The notes beneath the pieces were generated by a model that saw only the letters and a program-made list of their open reading frames with translations, made no database searches and was not told the origin of the DNA. Both the position numbers and the translations under genes were made by a program. Shown piece after piece: positions 22,979 through 33,607 of a stretch of DNA of 64,000 bases. This stretch comes from Emiliania huxleyi CCMP1516 (lineage: Eukaryota > Haptophyta > Isochrysidales > Noelaerhabdaceae). The stretch covers positions 124,084 to 188,083 of the forward strand of contig NW_005200861.1 of NCBI RefSeq assembly GCF_000372725.1, in the 5' to 3' direction. How positions within the stretch are numbered: position 1 is the first letter of the stretch; every line of letters begins with the position of its first letter.

Positions 22979-22998
22979 CGTGCCGGGGGACATTCCAT
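22579..22998 (-). CDS. Possible RRM-like fragment inside the TIR element
   Basis: The minus-strand frame begins MECPPARYPDADGPTGLRG and contains RLVVEFESPGDAADCVGSHW, which resembles the RNP1 strand and following helix of an RRM, then a run of prolines. It overlaps the tail of the S28 frame on the other strand. It may be a second captured gene piece. Similarity is suggestive only. Confidence 0.3.
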   Translation of the reverse strand: MECPPARYPDADGPTGLRGLCHLLGPPLDVALGEVERLLLPLCTRGTILSIGREPGRLVVEFESPGDAADCVGSHWMRDTVVRCELAHPVQGRAELLPPPPPPPGPPPPPPYHFQALRVTSQTSATSGKRPCWLNCATL

Positions 22999-23425
22999 TC
23001 CCGGCGCAGCGGCGACGCGCGCCGCCTAGCTCTGCACCGGGAATGCCCCGGGAGCCAGTAATGATGCTGCACCTCCTATTCCGAACGCGCAAAACTTTTA
23101 CCAAAAGCGCACATACTTAAGCAGTTTTCCCGGCGCTATCCGGCGGCAGGGCGGAAGTTGAGGCTCGTTGTGCGGCGCCGCGAGTGCAGGCCTCTTGCAA
23201 CCTCGATAAAAAAGATTTCTTGGTGCTGTGTCCGTGTTAGCTCCGTCCGAGTAGAGGGGGCGTTCTGCATGCAGTTAATTAAGGAAGGGGAACCCCGGTA
23301 CACGAATTCCGGTACACGGAACTAACCCTCGCTCGGAGACACGTGTTTACTTTACGGCCCCTTCCCTGCGAACGCGCACCCCCCAGGGCTAGGGCTCTCT
23401 AGCCCGTAACCCGATGCCAATCATC

Positions 23426-24365
23426 TCACATGGATACCCATCACTGAGCCGACAATGCTACGGGTAGCCCCAGGGTGGCGCCCACCCCCATGCCCTCTGG
23501 CACTTGCCTGCGCCCTCGCGCACTAGCCCACGCCCTGCCCCGCAAGATCTCACTCCATCCCGGCCTGTGGCATACCTCGGCACCCCCTTGCACGGAATCT
23601 GAGCGTGAGGGAATCTGAGTGTGAGGGAATCTGAGCGTGAGGGAGGCGCTCGAGCCGGCGCGCAGTGGAGGGGGCGCCGCGCAGGGGGATCGGGGGGGTG
23701 CGAGAGGGGGCGTGGGTCGGGCGCGCACCGGCCGGCTCCGGGAGCGGCCGTCACGTCGAAGAGGGGACCTGGTGCTGCTCGAATGACGACGCATGCCGCT
23801 CTGCTGCGCCGCCGATAGCCCCTCTTCCGAGCCGGCGCGTGGCGGCGAGCCGCGGCCAGTATCGCTGGTGCGGTGGAGGCGGCAGCTTGCATCGGCCGGC
23901 AGCGGGTGCGGCCATCACGTCGATGAGGGGGGGTTGTCGGCGACTCGTGTGGCTCGAGGCCTACGCTGCGCCGCCCAAGCCCTACTGCCGATCCAGCGCC
24001 TGGCGTTTGGGGCGAGCCGCGGTCGTCGTCGCTGATGGTATATGGCGGCGGCGGCGGCGGCTCGCCCTTCCCTCCGGCCGCAATTCCCGCCGCGCTCGCG
24101 GGAGGTGGCGCGCCCACCGCGGCACGGCCGTGGCTGCGCATACACCTTACGCCCTTTCTCCTCAACGGCTATCCGTGCTTGCTGTGCCCCTGCGTGGTGT
24201 GTTTCAAGTTCTTACAACCCAAGGTGATAGAGGGCAAAAAGATCGATTGCGCTCTTGCCGATCCGCACCTACCTAGGCTCTTGGGTGGCGCGCCCCAGTC
24301 TTCACAGCGAACCTGGTTTCTTCGCGGAACGAGCGGCACGGCCTCTCCGTTGGTGGTGATTTACG
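23426..24365. other. Intergenic stretch with short repeats
   Basis: No gene was recognised. GAATCTGAGCGTGAGG occurs three times in tandem with one change (about 23597-23644). A diverged duplication of about 150 bp is visible at about 23745-23865 and 23895-24020 (both with CGGCCRTCACGTCGA and GAGCCGCGG). Confidence 0.5.
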
Positions 24366-26415
24366 ATGTGCAAGGCCGTGACGCCCAAGGTGCTCGCGAG
24401 GAACAACGACCTGCCGATCCGCACGGAGCAGCCGATCCACAGCGGCAAGGTGCGCGCCGTGTACTGGCTCACCGCCGCCGATAGCGCGCGGCTGATTGCG
24501 GAGCGCAAATATGACGTCGCGCCCGATGCGAGCCTCGCTGTGATGGTCATCTCCGACCGGATCTCTGCGTACGAGATCATCTGGAAGGGCGAGGATGGAC
24601 TCGACGGCGTGCCCGGCAAGGGCGCCGCGCTCAACGCCATCTCAAATCACTGGTTCGACCTCTTCAAGCAGTGAGCCGCTTGCCAAGATTCCTGCTGAGG
24701 CGCCGCACACGCCGTCGCCTAAGCCCGCCCGCGCGCGCACGCAGGCGCGGCCTCGCCTCCTCACACATCCTCGAGGTGCCGCACCCGCTGGTGTGGATTG
24801 TGCAGCGCGCGCAGCCGGTGATGATTGAGGCCATCTGCCGCCAGTACATCACCGGCTCGATGTGGCGAGACTACGCAAAGGCGGTGGCCCCCCGCGCGCC
24901 TCGCGCCTCCCCTCTCACGCCGCATCCGCCGCGAGGCGCACCCCTCCGCCTCGCCTCGCCTCACGCCGCTCCGCCGCCGCCTCCCAACCCCCGCGCAGGG
25001 CAGCCGCACGTTCTGTGGACTCAACTTGCAAGACGGGCTGACTCGCGACCAGAAGCTGCCCGGTGCACGCTGCCCCCTCTGCCCCCCCCCCCCCCCCCCC
25101 CTGGTCGATGAGGACAGCACGCGGGCCAGCCAGCCCTTTCGTAGCGCTGCGAGGCGCCGTGACGGCTCATTCTTCGGAATGAACGCTTGGCAACTGAGAC
25201 TCCACAACCCCCCCACATCCCGCCGGCCCCGCTTGGCTCTGCCGATCGCCCCTCGACTCCTCCGCCCACCACCCGCACTCCCGCCCCGTCGGACAGAGCT
25301 GCTCGTGACCCCCTCCACCAAGGGCATCCTCACCGGCATCCCGGTGCGCGCCACCACCACACGCCACGCGCCACGCCACACGCCACTACCGCACGCCACT
25401 ACCAGGCGAGCAAACCGCACGCCACACGCGCAAGCGCGTCGCACAGCCACCGCCGCAGCCTGTCTGAGCGTCGCGGGGTCGCTCGCGCCCCACGGCGCAT
25501 TTTTTCGGCTGCCAGACTGAACACTGATCAAGCCAGGCTCTGGCAAGGGGCCGTGCGAACCCCGTCACGGCTTCTTATGCTTTGCCCTGGCACAGCCCGC
25601 GCACCACCTCGCCCCTCCCTCGGACGCGCCAAGCAATCCCAACCAGCAACCCCGAGGCGCCGCCCGCCGCCCCGCCGCAGGGCGTGCCCGAGCAAGACGA
25701 CGTCAACGTCTCCCGCGACGACATCACCGCCCACTTCGCAGAGTTTGGCTTCGCCTCGCCGGCGGACGTCGACGTGTACGAGCGCCTCCTGAAGCAGGGC
25801 TTCGAGGCGATCAGCGAGGCGCCCTCTGCCCGCCTCCACCAAGCAGCGCCCTCCCCGCTTCGGCCCCGGACCCCGCCTCCCCTCGCCCTTCGCCCACCCC
25901 TTCCCGCCGTGGCCAGGCGCTGGCGGGCCTCGACCAAATCTTTGTCGACACAAAGTTTGAGTTTGGGTACGCGACCAATGCTAAGGGGGAGAGGCAGCTC
26001 ATCTACATGGACGAGGTCGGCACGCCCGACTCGAGCCGCATCTGGGAGGGGGGGCCGTACCGCACCGACGGCCGTGTGGTCGAGAAGTCGAAGGAGGAGT
26101 TCCGCAAGCTGCTGCAGGGCCACTTCCCTGACCCGGACATCCTGCTCAACAAGAACCGGATGGAGGAGAGGCAGGCGCTCGACACGACGCTGCCGTGCGC
26201 ATTCCTCGAGGCGGTCTCGAAGACGTGCGCCGCGCCACTCGCGCACAGCCCCGCACCGTGGCGCGGCGGCATCGTATGAGAGCTCTGTCCCTCCGCGCCG
26301 CAGGTACGTTGGCCTGGCGGAGAAGATCACGGGCAAGCCGCTGCCCGTGTCGGAGGACCCGCGCAGCGAGATCATCGCCGTGCTGCGCGACCAGTTTGGC
26401 CTCATCCGGGACTGA
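24366..26415 (+). CDS. SAICAR synthase (phosphoribosylaminoimidazole-succinocarboxamide synthase)
   Basis: Seven exons (24366-24670, 24745-24880, 24999-25062, 25297-25343, 25681-25818, 25917-26224, 26304-26415) give 369 residues with every phase consistent. It ligates aspartate to CAIR with ATP in purine synthesis. Landmarks in order: [114 protein letters not shown] and [11 protein letters not shown]. It is a stand-alone enzyme, as in fungi and bacteria, not the animal PurC-PurE fusion. Introns at 24881 and 25819 begin with GC; the latter has AGGCGC at both ends. The intron at 25063-25296 contains a long C run (about 25079-25101). Upstream frames do not extend the N-terminus convincingly. Confidence 0.95.
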
Positions 26416-26941
26416 GGCGCGTCTACGTGACTTGCCCGCCACCCTCTGCATTCGGCCCTTCTCGGTCGTCTCGCTCGTCTGTTCTATCCTTGTACTCGAG
26501 TACTGTAGTCCATCTCTCTCTTTAGCCGGTGTCGCGGTACTCAATATAGCATGTTTCTTGTTGCAGTCTTGTTCGGTTTGGGTAATGTCCCCACGATCTC
26601 AGCTCTCTAAAGCTTACACACCCGCGGACACACGCTGAGCAGCGCCTCTGGTGACCTGCACCTGGTGAGTGGTGTGTGGTCTGCACTGCGATCACACGTG
26701 AGTCTCGTGACCAGCCATCAGCCTGTGAAACAGCAAACCCGGACAGCGCCTGAGCTGGGACAGTGCCCGACAGCGTTGACAGCAGGGTGAAATTCTGAAA
26801 AACGTGCAGCACTTCTAGCCGACATCGACAAAAGTCACTCTCTAGCCCCGCGGCGAGCGGCCCCGCCGGAGGCGAAGAAAATTTTGCCATCTAGCGCTCT
26901 CTAACACACATTTTTGCACAAATCGACGCCTCCAAACAAAT
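26416..26941. other. Intergenic stretch, no gene seen
   Basis: Lower GC than its surroundings. A few GACAG motifs (26735-26790) resemble the minisatellite further right. Nothing else was recognised. Confidence 0.5.
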
Positions 26942-27311
26942 TCAATAAGACTGGTCTTCACTGCAGCACGCCTCGAGCGAGTAATGCGTCTGTAGGCCAA
27001 TATAATAGAGCTTCTCGCGCGCGCTCCTCAGCTGGCGGTCCGCAGGGCCGCCCGGGCCGGGCGAGAAGCGCAAGCCCGCCAGCCGCACCATGTGATTCAC
27101 GATGATGAGCGTCTCGGCCTCGAGCAGCGTGTAGGAGCGAAGCTTGCCCTCGCACTCGCGTTGCTCGAGCCTGAGCCACTGCGCCTTGACCACGAGATAG
27201 CCCGCGGGGATGGTGTCGGTGTTGACGACCGTGTCCTCGGCCAGCGTGTACGCCTTCCCCTTGAGCACCGCCAGCCAGTAGAGCCCCTCGAGCGACTGCT
27301 CGCGCCGATCT
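26942..27311 (-). CDS. Hypothetical protein, C-terminal exon
   Basis: On the minus strand an exon appears to start after a CGCGCAG acceptor near 27311 and reads REQSLEGLYWLAVLKGKAYT, continuing for about 120 residues (DTIPAGYLVVKAQWLRLEQR, then ETLIIVNHMVRLAGLRFSPG) to a stop at 26942. Amino-acid composition and third-position GC are protein-like. The first exon or exons were not located; upstream sequence beyond 27430 is AT-rich. No family was recognised. Confidence 0.4.
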
Positions 27312-27539
27312 GCGCGGCGACAGCGGCCTGGACAAGTCCGGCCAAGTCGGTTACGGGGAGGGCTACTACGAGGTCTTTGCGCGGGGGTGGTCGGGCGCCA
27401 GGCGCCCAGTCGATTGCCGCATAGTTCGTCGTAGTAGCCCTATCATAAACCTCTTATTCACACCTTGCACTTTGAAAAAAGAAATATCCGACCTTTGTCG
27501 AAGATCCGGAGGGTTTATCAGAGCATCACCCAGCACGTT

Positions 27540-27725
27540 CTCTGACAGCCTGACAGAGCACGTCTCTGCGGCAGTCTGTGACAGCAGAGTCTGACATCCG
27601 AGGGGCTCCTTCGCTGCGCAGCGGCCCTAACGTGACCGACACAGCACTGTTGGGTTGAGGCACCTGACAGCGCCTGACAGTGCCTGACAGCCCGACAGAT
27701 CACCTGACAGCACCTCAGGCACCGG
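27540..27725. repeat. CTGACAG minisatellite
   Basis: The heptamer CTGACAG with short spacers (CGC, TGC) recurs at least six times, most densely at 27663-27715, just downstream of the beta-galactosidase remnant. Confidence 0.7.
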
Positions 27726-27848
27726 GCGCGAACCGCGAAGCGCGAACCCCCCGCCATGGTGATCGCTGTGCGGCCCACACGCGCGCGGCCGCGGCCGGCG
27801 GTGTCGGGCGCCGCAGGTATTTGAAAAGTCCGAAACAGAATTTTTTCA

Positions 27849-29410
27849 CTACCCCTGCGCAGCTGCACCGGCCACCGCCTGAATCCAGCTCTGGAGCCGC
27901 CGGGCGCGCGCATGCGGCTTCTCCCGTTCTGCAGTGTGCGGCGAGGACACGGCGACCCCAAAGGACATGCTCATCGTCTCGTACGGAATGGTGTATTGCG
28001 CCATCGGCGTTTCGTAGCTACCCCAGCTATCGATGCCGCCGACGCCCTGATGAGTCGGCGGGGGGGCAGGGGCAAACGTGCCTCAGTGAGCCCTCAGCAG
28101 TTGTGGGCAGTGAAACAGGCTGAAGGGTGCAAGAGGCCCTAGACTCACCTGCTGCGCTCGGTCCACGTGTAGGAACGTCTCGTTGCGCGGGCGCAGATCG
28201 GACGTGTGCCGTGACAGCAGAAAGTTCGTCGCGCCAAAATCGTCGTCACTAAAGTGGTGCGCGCTCAGCCCAAACTGCGATGGGTCGAGTCCCACAAGGA
28301 GCACCTAATGGACCAGGCTAGGCAGGTGAAAAGCGCGTCCCTCCGAGGATATGGCTCGCTTCCCACGAGAGCAACCTTAACGCCGTCGGTGCGCTCCACC
28401 GTAGCGTACGAGACCTCTTCACGATGCCCGTTCTCCTGCGAGGCGGCCCTCCCTCAGTGAGTGACGGGGCGGCATGCGGGGGTGGTCGGTGACAGACATT
28501 CCTGCGGCCGCAAGTACGGGACCGTCATGTTGAGGATCGGTGCTGCGTGCAGCCCAAGCCGCGATCCACGCTTGCGGTCCCAGTAGTTCTCATTGGGTCC
28601 GCGGCCGAGCCACTCTAGCTCTCGCATGCCGCCGGTCAGGGCAAAGCGCACGCCAAAGCGCGGCAGATTAGGCAGAGGCGACGTGCGGCGCCTCAATGTC
28701 TGGCTCACGAGCACCTCACCGCCTTGTCCCACGGTGTAGCACGTCTGAACCAGCGGCGGCTCTTTGTGCAGGGCTGCGATGGGTTCCGTCGTGGCGCACC
28801 AACGCAGTGCGCTCGACTCCAACCCATCCCACTTTACCTCTTCTAGCGAGCTGTTGAGCAGCCGCACTGGCCCGCGCTCGAGGGCGAGCCACGCAACGGT
28901 CGTGCCGGTGGGCTTTGACGTTCCGAGGTCATTGTCGGTAGGCGGCCTCCAAAAGGCAGCCTCAAGTGGAGCGTGCAGCAGCTCGAAGCCACCGATGACC
29001 CAGGATCGCAGCCGACCTGTCTCTCCGTCGATGCCCAAAGTCCACGCCTCCCCACCGCTGCCTCCACCGCCACTGAGGAGGTGCATCCCGGTCGTCTCGG
29101 TGTGGGTAATTGCGAGCTCGTCTGACACCGGGCGGCTAGCGGCTTCGACTGTTCCCGCCCGCCAATCGAGCTCGAACTGGTCCCACGCCACCTCATGGCC
29201 GGCTGGCAGCAGCGCCGTCGCGTCGCGAAGCACGAAACGCACCTACGGACAGGGACGCACACGTAGAGTCGCCGTCGAACTCTGCAATTCGGTGGGACAG
29301 CACTCGCGAGCCTCAATGACGCACGAGAAGATCGCGCCCGTGTCTGGCGAGGTGCACTCCGAGCGCAGCCAGTTGGCCGAGAAGCCCTCTGGCAGTGCGA
29401 GCAATCGGCA
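27849..29410 (-). CDS. GH2 (LacZ-type) beta-galactosidase, C-terminal part only
   Basis: Readable minus-strand exons: about 29312-29400, then 29242 down to about 28490, about 28435 down to 28300, 28274-28149 and 28046-27849. They encode the C-terminal half of a LacZ-type enzyme: TGAIFSCVIE joined to VRFVLRDATALLPAGHEVAW, FWRPPTDNDLG, LPRFGVRFAL, EWLGRGPNENYWDRKRG, FGLSAHHFSDDDF and GVGGIDSWGSYE. Full enzymes are about 1000 residues; the sugar-binding, jelly-roll and catalytic TIM-barrel domains are absent because homology stops near 29410, where an unrelated duplicated module begins. The catalytic glutamates lie in the missing part, so this fragment cannot be a working beta-galactosidase alone. 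The intron at 29243-29311 begins with GC. It may be a broken gene or a separately encoded small chain. Confidence 0.8.
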
Positions 29411-29850
29411 ACACCCTCGACCAAACCTTGCTCCAGGTTCTTGGGTGCAAAGAGCGCGGCCACAAGTCACAGGGCCCGCTCGTCCATGCGACCGGTAAAG
29501 GCTGGGTCAAAGGGCACAAGGGACAGTACTACGACGCGCTCCATGTCAAGAACGGAATCGTCAAAATTTGTCTCGTCGAAAGCGCCAGGGCGGCATCGCG
29601 CCGCCGACCAAGAGAATCATCTTCAACTTCGCCAAAGAGGTCGGCAGCCCGAGCGCCGTCGACCGCACCGACTACGGCACAGCCTCTCCGGCAGCGCCCG
29701 GGGCTTTGTCCAGCACCACTCGCAACAGCTCTCGCGCGCCGCCGTCTTTGGCGACGCGCAAAACATCAACAACGCTGCTCGCAACATGCGTGTCGCGCAC
29801 TCATTCATGACCGGTCTCAATGCCCCACCCCCCTGCGCGCGGGCCTTCTA
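29411..29850 (+). other. Unknown protein module, copy 1 (fragment)
   Basis: In three plus-strand frames one reads KGWVKGHKGQYYDALHVKNG, then GGIAPPTKRIIFNFAKEVG and SAVDRTDYG, ending near NINNAARNMR. The pattern (KGH/KAH, YYDA/YHDA, VK, GG-SP-T, VDRT-Y) also occurs at 54950-55240 and 55568-55820. The frame changes between segments, so the copy is degenerate or has unrecognised introns. No known family was identified. It directly abuts the truncated beta-galactosidase. Confidence 0.4.
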
Positions 29851-30023
29851 GGCCCGCGGGTAGTCTCCCCCCATCATCCCCAGGGCCACCAGGGCTCGCA
29901 CCTCAACCTCTCACAGACAAGCACACAGCGCCATAGGACGTATTTTCTCGTCAATTTCTTCTTCTGTAGTCCAGCTGCGGGGGTACCCAGTACCCGGGTA
30001 CCCGGGTAAGGGCAGGCGCACAC

Positions 30024-32162
30024 ATGGCCTCTGCCCAGGCCTCTGCCCAGGCCTCGAGCTCGCAGGCTCTCCTCAACCGTGCTGTGCTCTCGAGTCCCTC
30101 CGACGCACGCTTCGTGGGCCAGCTGCTTCGGCTGGCGGAGGAGGAGCCCGTGGCGCTTCTCGACGCCCTGCTGCTCTCCGCGTCGCTCGACGAGCGGCAA
30201 GCTCATCTCGCCCACGAGCTGCTCGCACTCGTGCCGACACTCGCCACCCAAGCCTCCGCTACGAGCGGCCCGACGCCGCTGCTGCTGCTGCGCCTGCGCG
30301 AGGCGGTGAGCGGCGCGGCGCGGCTGCCTCCTGCTCGGCGCGCCGCCTTGCTCGCCTTCGTGTCGAGGCTGCACCAGCCGCTTCGCAGGGCTCCATCGGT
30401 GGCAGCGGCGCTGGTGGCGGCGGCGCAGGGTGCTGGCAGCGAAGAGGGCGGTCTCGGGGATGGGGCCGGGCGCTTGCGAGCCGCTCTCGAGGCGATGAGC
30501 GAGCCAGCCTTTGGTGCGGCGCAGGAGGAGGAGGAGGAGATAGGGCGGGAGGAGGAAAGGGAGGGAAAGGAGGACGGTGGATCAGCGATTGATGCCACCG
30601 CAGCCGACCCGGTTGGCGGGTCGAGGCAGGCGAGGGAGGCGCAGGAGGAGGGGGAGGAGGGAGAGGAGGAGGAGGCGGCGGAGGAGAACGACGACGGCGC
30701 GGAGTTGGGCGGCCTTCCCCCGCCGGTGCAGCTAGAGGAGCTGCCACCGCTCGTCGGCGCGGCGCCGCTCCTCGCACACACGCTGCTCCCGAGCCTGCGG
30801 CCCTCCGCCCCGAGCGAGGTCGCTGCGCTCTGCCTGTCGGCGCTGCAAGGTTTGCTCGCCGCCTCGTCGCGCCTCGACGGCACCGGCAGCCCTCGCCGCC
30901 TCTCGACGCCGCTGCTCTGCGCGTCCCTCACGGCGGCGCTCCGCCTCGTCGCGGCGCACGCCGCCCGCCCCCTCGCCGCCGGCTCGCCCGTCGCTGCGGC
31001 CGCGCAGTCTCTCTCGCAGGCGTGCGTGCAGCTCTTGCTGCCTCGCGCGCCCCCTCGCGTGGGCTTGGCGCGAGGGGCCGGGCCGGGCCGGCAGCAGCCC
31101 TGCCTGCTCCGCCTCGCCTCTGAGCAGTGGCGCGCCTTGCCGTGGCGTGTGCAGCTGCTCACCTGGCCCCTCCTCGACCGCCTCGCGCCGCGGGACGAGC
31201 CGCGTGAGGGCGGCGTGAGCAGCGGACAGCCGGCGGGGAGCGGCCAGCGGCCAGCAGCGAGCGGCCAGCGGCCAGCAGCGAGCGGCCAGCGGCCTGGCGC
31301 GGGGCGGAGGCTGATCGAGTGGCTGCTGCAGCTCGTGCCTCGGCGGGGGCTCCTCTACGCGCTCGTCTGCTGCGCCGCCGTGCCGTCGCTGCCCGTCCGC
31401 CAAGCAATCCGCGAGCTGGGCCCGCTTGGAGGCGAGGGCCCGCTTGGAGGCGAGGCGGCGGCCGAGGCGGGGGCCGAGGCGGCGGCGGGAGCAGCGGGCG
31501 GGGCGGCGGCGGGGCATGCGGTCGCGGCCGTCGCGCTCGGCCTCGCCGTCACGCCGCACGGTAGCTGGGGCGCGGCATGCTCGCAGCTGCGACCCCTCCT
31601 CTGCGCAGTGGCGGAGAGCCTCTCCCGCGCGGACTCCTCCTCCGCCGCCGCGCTACGCGCCGTCGCGCCGCTCGAGGCGCCGCTCGCTCAGACGGCGGTC
31701 GCGCTGCTCAGCTGCAGCCTCGCCCTCGGCAGAGCAGAGGGTGGCGGCGAGGCGCTGCGGCGTGCCTTCTGCACCGGTCTCTCCAAGTGGCTTTGCGCGG
31801 CGGCGCGTGAGGCAGAGACCCCGTGCGCCGCCGTGCTCCTCCTCGGCGTCGGCGTCCGCTGCTTGGTCGAGTCCGGCGCGGGCGGCGCCGCTGCAGAGGA
31901 GCCTCTCGACGCCCGCCCCTCCGACGACGTGGGCGATTGGCCGCTCGACCCGAACGACGGCCGGTTGCTGGTCGGCTGCCTCGAGCTGCGCGCCAAGCTC
32001 CTCGCACCGGCCAGCGCCGCAGCCACCGGAGGCGACGCGGCGGTGGGGGGGGCGCTCCGAGAGAGCTTGTTGGGAGCGCAGCGGCTGCCCGCCGGGGTCG
32101 CGCGCATGCTGCTCGTGGGATCGCCGCCGGGAGAGAGCGTTGTGCCGATCGAGATTGCATGA
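30024..32162 (+). CDS. Hypothetical 712-residue helical protein, single exon
   Basis: One uninterrupted frame starts at an ATG after ACCCGGGTAAGGGCAGGCG and ends at a TGA at 32160-32162. It is Ala/Leu-rich with many short amphipathic helices, like a HEAT-type or other alpha-solenoid protein. Residues about 165-235 form a highly acidic linker (runs of Glu). A seven-residue repeat (GQRPAAS) occurs two to three times near residue 415, matching a 21-bp DNA repeat at 31245-31290. The N-terminus has a duplicated Ala-Ser-Ala-Gln motif. No catalytic motif or named family was recognised. The length of the frame and codon bias make it a real gene. The region just upstream (29979-30008) is a GGGTACCC palindrome cluster. 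Confidence 0.7.
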   Translation: MASAQASAQASSSQALLNRAVLSSPSDARFVGQLLRLAEEEPVALLDALLLSASLDERQAHLAHELLALVPTLATQASATSGPTPLLLLRLREAVSGAARLPPARRAALLAFVSRLHQPLRRAPSVAAALVAAAQGAGSEEGGLGDGAGRLRAALEAMSEPAFGAAQEEEEEIGREEEREGKEDGGSAIDATAADPVGGSRQAREAQEEGEEGEEEEAAEENDDGAELGGLPPPVQLEELPPLVGAAPLLAHTLLPSLRPSAPSEVAALCLSALQGLLAASSRLDGTGSPRRLSTPLLCASLTAALRLVAAHAARPLAAGSPVAAAAQSLSQACVQLLLPRAPPRVGLARGAGPGRQQPCLLRLASEQWRALPWRVQLLTWPLLDRLAPRDEPREGGVSSGQPAGSGQRPAASGQRPAASGQRPGAGRRLIEWLLQLVPRRGLLYALVCCAAVPSLPVRQAIRELGPLGGEGPLGGEAAAEAGAEAAAGAAGGAAAGHAVAAVALGLAVTPHGSWGAACSQLRPLLCAVAESLSRADSSSAAALRAVAPLEAPLAQTAVALLSCSLALGRAEGGGEALRRAFCTGLSKWLCAAAREAETPCAAVLLLGVGVRCLVESGAGGAAAEEPLDARPSDDVGDWPLDPNDGRLLVGCLELRAKLLAPASAAATGGDAAVGGALRESLLGAQRLPAGVARMLLVGSPPGESVVPIEIA

Positions 32163-32498
32163 TTGACCCGCCGCGCCGAGTCCAATAGCGCAATAATAAC
32201 ACGCTCCATTTTCTGGCGAAAGCCCAATCTCGTAAAAAACAGGCCCCAATGACATAAAAACAAATGTTACAAGTTCAAGTAGAGCGCCGTAGAACACGGC
32301 GTGTGCTGTGGTCGCGCGCGCTGTGACAAATTCTCCACCACCGAGATACACTCTTACCGCTGGGGTGCGGTCCGCCCCTGTGAACAGCTCTGCGTCGATC
32401 GCGGTACGGTGTACGCCGTTGTCTGACTCTGAGCCGCCCGGCCCTCTCTTGCTCATCCACGGGGCAAGAAGTGCGTGATGAGGCGGCCCGCCCTCCCC

Positions 32499-33116
32499 TC
32501 ACAGCGTTGCGCCGCTTCTTGCTTGCGCCCACTGCTCGTACGAGGCGGTGGCCGTGGTACTGCGGAAGCGTGTGAGGCGGAGCGAGTGGCGGAGCTGGTC
32601 GGTGATGGTGTGCTTGAAGCCGGCCTTGCGTATCAACGAGTCAATGGTCTGTTGCCGGCTCCAGCCCTGCTCCACCATCACCTCGGGCAGGTAGACTCCA
32701 CTCCGCGCGACGCCCGACGGGTCGTCAAAGTCGATCAGCACGCCATGCGACCCGACCTCCCAGTCGTGGGCGTCGCGCGCGCGCTCAAAGTGCGTGAGCA
32801 GCGAGACCGTGCAGCTGAGCTGCGGCAGCTCGCGCGGCTCGATGGGGTCGAACCGCTGGTCGCGTAGCGCCGACGTGAGGGCATAGTCACGCAGCGACGT
32901 GATGGGAAGCGGCTTGAGACATCCGATGCAGCCGCGCAGCGACGGCGCGCCGTTCGCCCTGCTCTTCCAAGTGACGAAGAGCGGGCAGGCGGCGTGTGTG
33001 GCAAAGCTCGGCAGCGGCGCAGCGGCGAGGAGAGAGAAGTGGTTCGCGACGGTGTCGAAGCAGTGCAGGCAGTGATCAGTCGTCGCAACAGGGTAGTCAT
33101 CGTACTCTGCTATCAT
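32499..33116 (-). CDS. AMMECR1-domain protein
   Basis: A single-exon frame of 205 residues (start at 33116, MIAEYDDYPVATTDHCLHCF). The AMMECR1 core is well conserved: CPLFVTWKS, the nearly invariant LRGCIG, YALTSALRDQRF, LPQLSCTVSLLTHFE, WEVGSHGVLIDF, YLPEVMVEQGWSRQQTIDSL and the C-terminal LTRFRS. The length equals the core domain plus a short N-terminus. The biochemical role of the family is unsettled. It is transcribed toward the 712-residue gene (convergent) and away from the gene at 33608. Confidence 0.93.
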   Translation of the reverse strand: MIAEYDDYPVATTDHCLHCFDTVANHFSLLAAAPLPSFATHAACPLFVTWKSRANGAPSLRGCIGCLKPLPITSLRDYALTSALRDQRFDPIEPRELPQLSCTVSLLTHFERARDAHDWEVGSHGVLIDFDDPSGVARSGVYLPEVMVEQGWSRQQTIDSLIRKAGFKHTITDQLRHSLRLTRFRSTTATASYEQWAQARSGATL

Positions 33117-33607
33117 GAGTCACGGAGTTGTTCGCGCAAGGCCCGCGCTCGAGGTGCGGGTGTTCGCGGGTTTGGCGAAAAAGAATGAAAGGGGGCGCAG
33201 TAGGCACGGGACTGGCGCGCACTGGCACTAACACAGGTACACCACGGGAGCCGCCTAAGCGACTCCTGCGAGGACGGCGAGGCACTTAGCTCCGTGCACT
33301 CGACCGCCCTCGCCGCAGGCAAGCTCATTCACAATCTGCTATGCGATGGCCGTGACGGGGTTTGCGATGAGGAGCGATCCGAACGTGGTATTCGGGTGAT
33401 TAGATCACTGTTTTGTTTTGCAAAGATCCCCGAGTTCGAAATCTTGCAGATATTTAACTGATCGCACGCGCTGCGCCGCTGCGCCGCGCCGGCGCAGTGG
33501 GAAGCCCGCCCGGCCCTAGCGTCGAGAAATAAAGGCAAAAGCATTCCGCACCGCTCAGACGACGCCGCTCCGACGCCACGAGCCAGCTCATTCGCCACGA
33601 GTCCGCC
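33117..33607. promoter_or_regulatory. Shared upstream region of two divergent genes
   Basis: This 490-bp stretch separates the starts of AMMECR1 (minus) and the membrane-protein gene (plus), so both promoters must be here. No specific element was recognised. An AT-richer section lies at 33390-33460. Confidence 0.4.

Larger units (their letters stand above)
21510..23425. mobile_element. TIR element enclosing host-gene fragments (Pack-type)
   Basis: About 100 bp at 21510-21612 is repeated as reverse complement at 23322-23425; both arms contain ACGGGCTAGAGAGCCCT, GGTGCGCGTTCGCAGGGAA and GGCCGTAAAGTAAACACG. Between the arms lies an S28 peptidase frame cut off before its end and, on the other strand, an RRM-like frame. 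No transposase is visible. Plain DNA transposons that carry captured gene pieces (Pack-MULE-like) have this form; the assignment is inferred from architecture. The two arms differ at roughly a tenth of positions, so the insertion is not very recent. No clear target-site duplication was found. Confidence 0.7.

Noticed and set aside
24035-24484. Upstream extension of SAICAR synthase
   Set aside because: The frame left of 24366 has no resemblance to the enzyme's N-terminus and lies in repeat-like DNA; the ATG at 24366 gives a normal-length protein.
27655-27725. CRISPR-like array from the CTGACAG units
   Set aside because: Units are 7 bp with spacers of a few bases and no cas genes are present; it is a simple minisatellite in a eukaryotic genome.
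31653-32456. Minus-strand frame of 267 codons opposite the 712-residue gene
   Set aside because: Most of it is the antisense of a well-supported coding region; only the first 90 residues lie outside, with low GC at third positions and no family resemblance.
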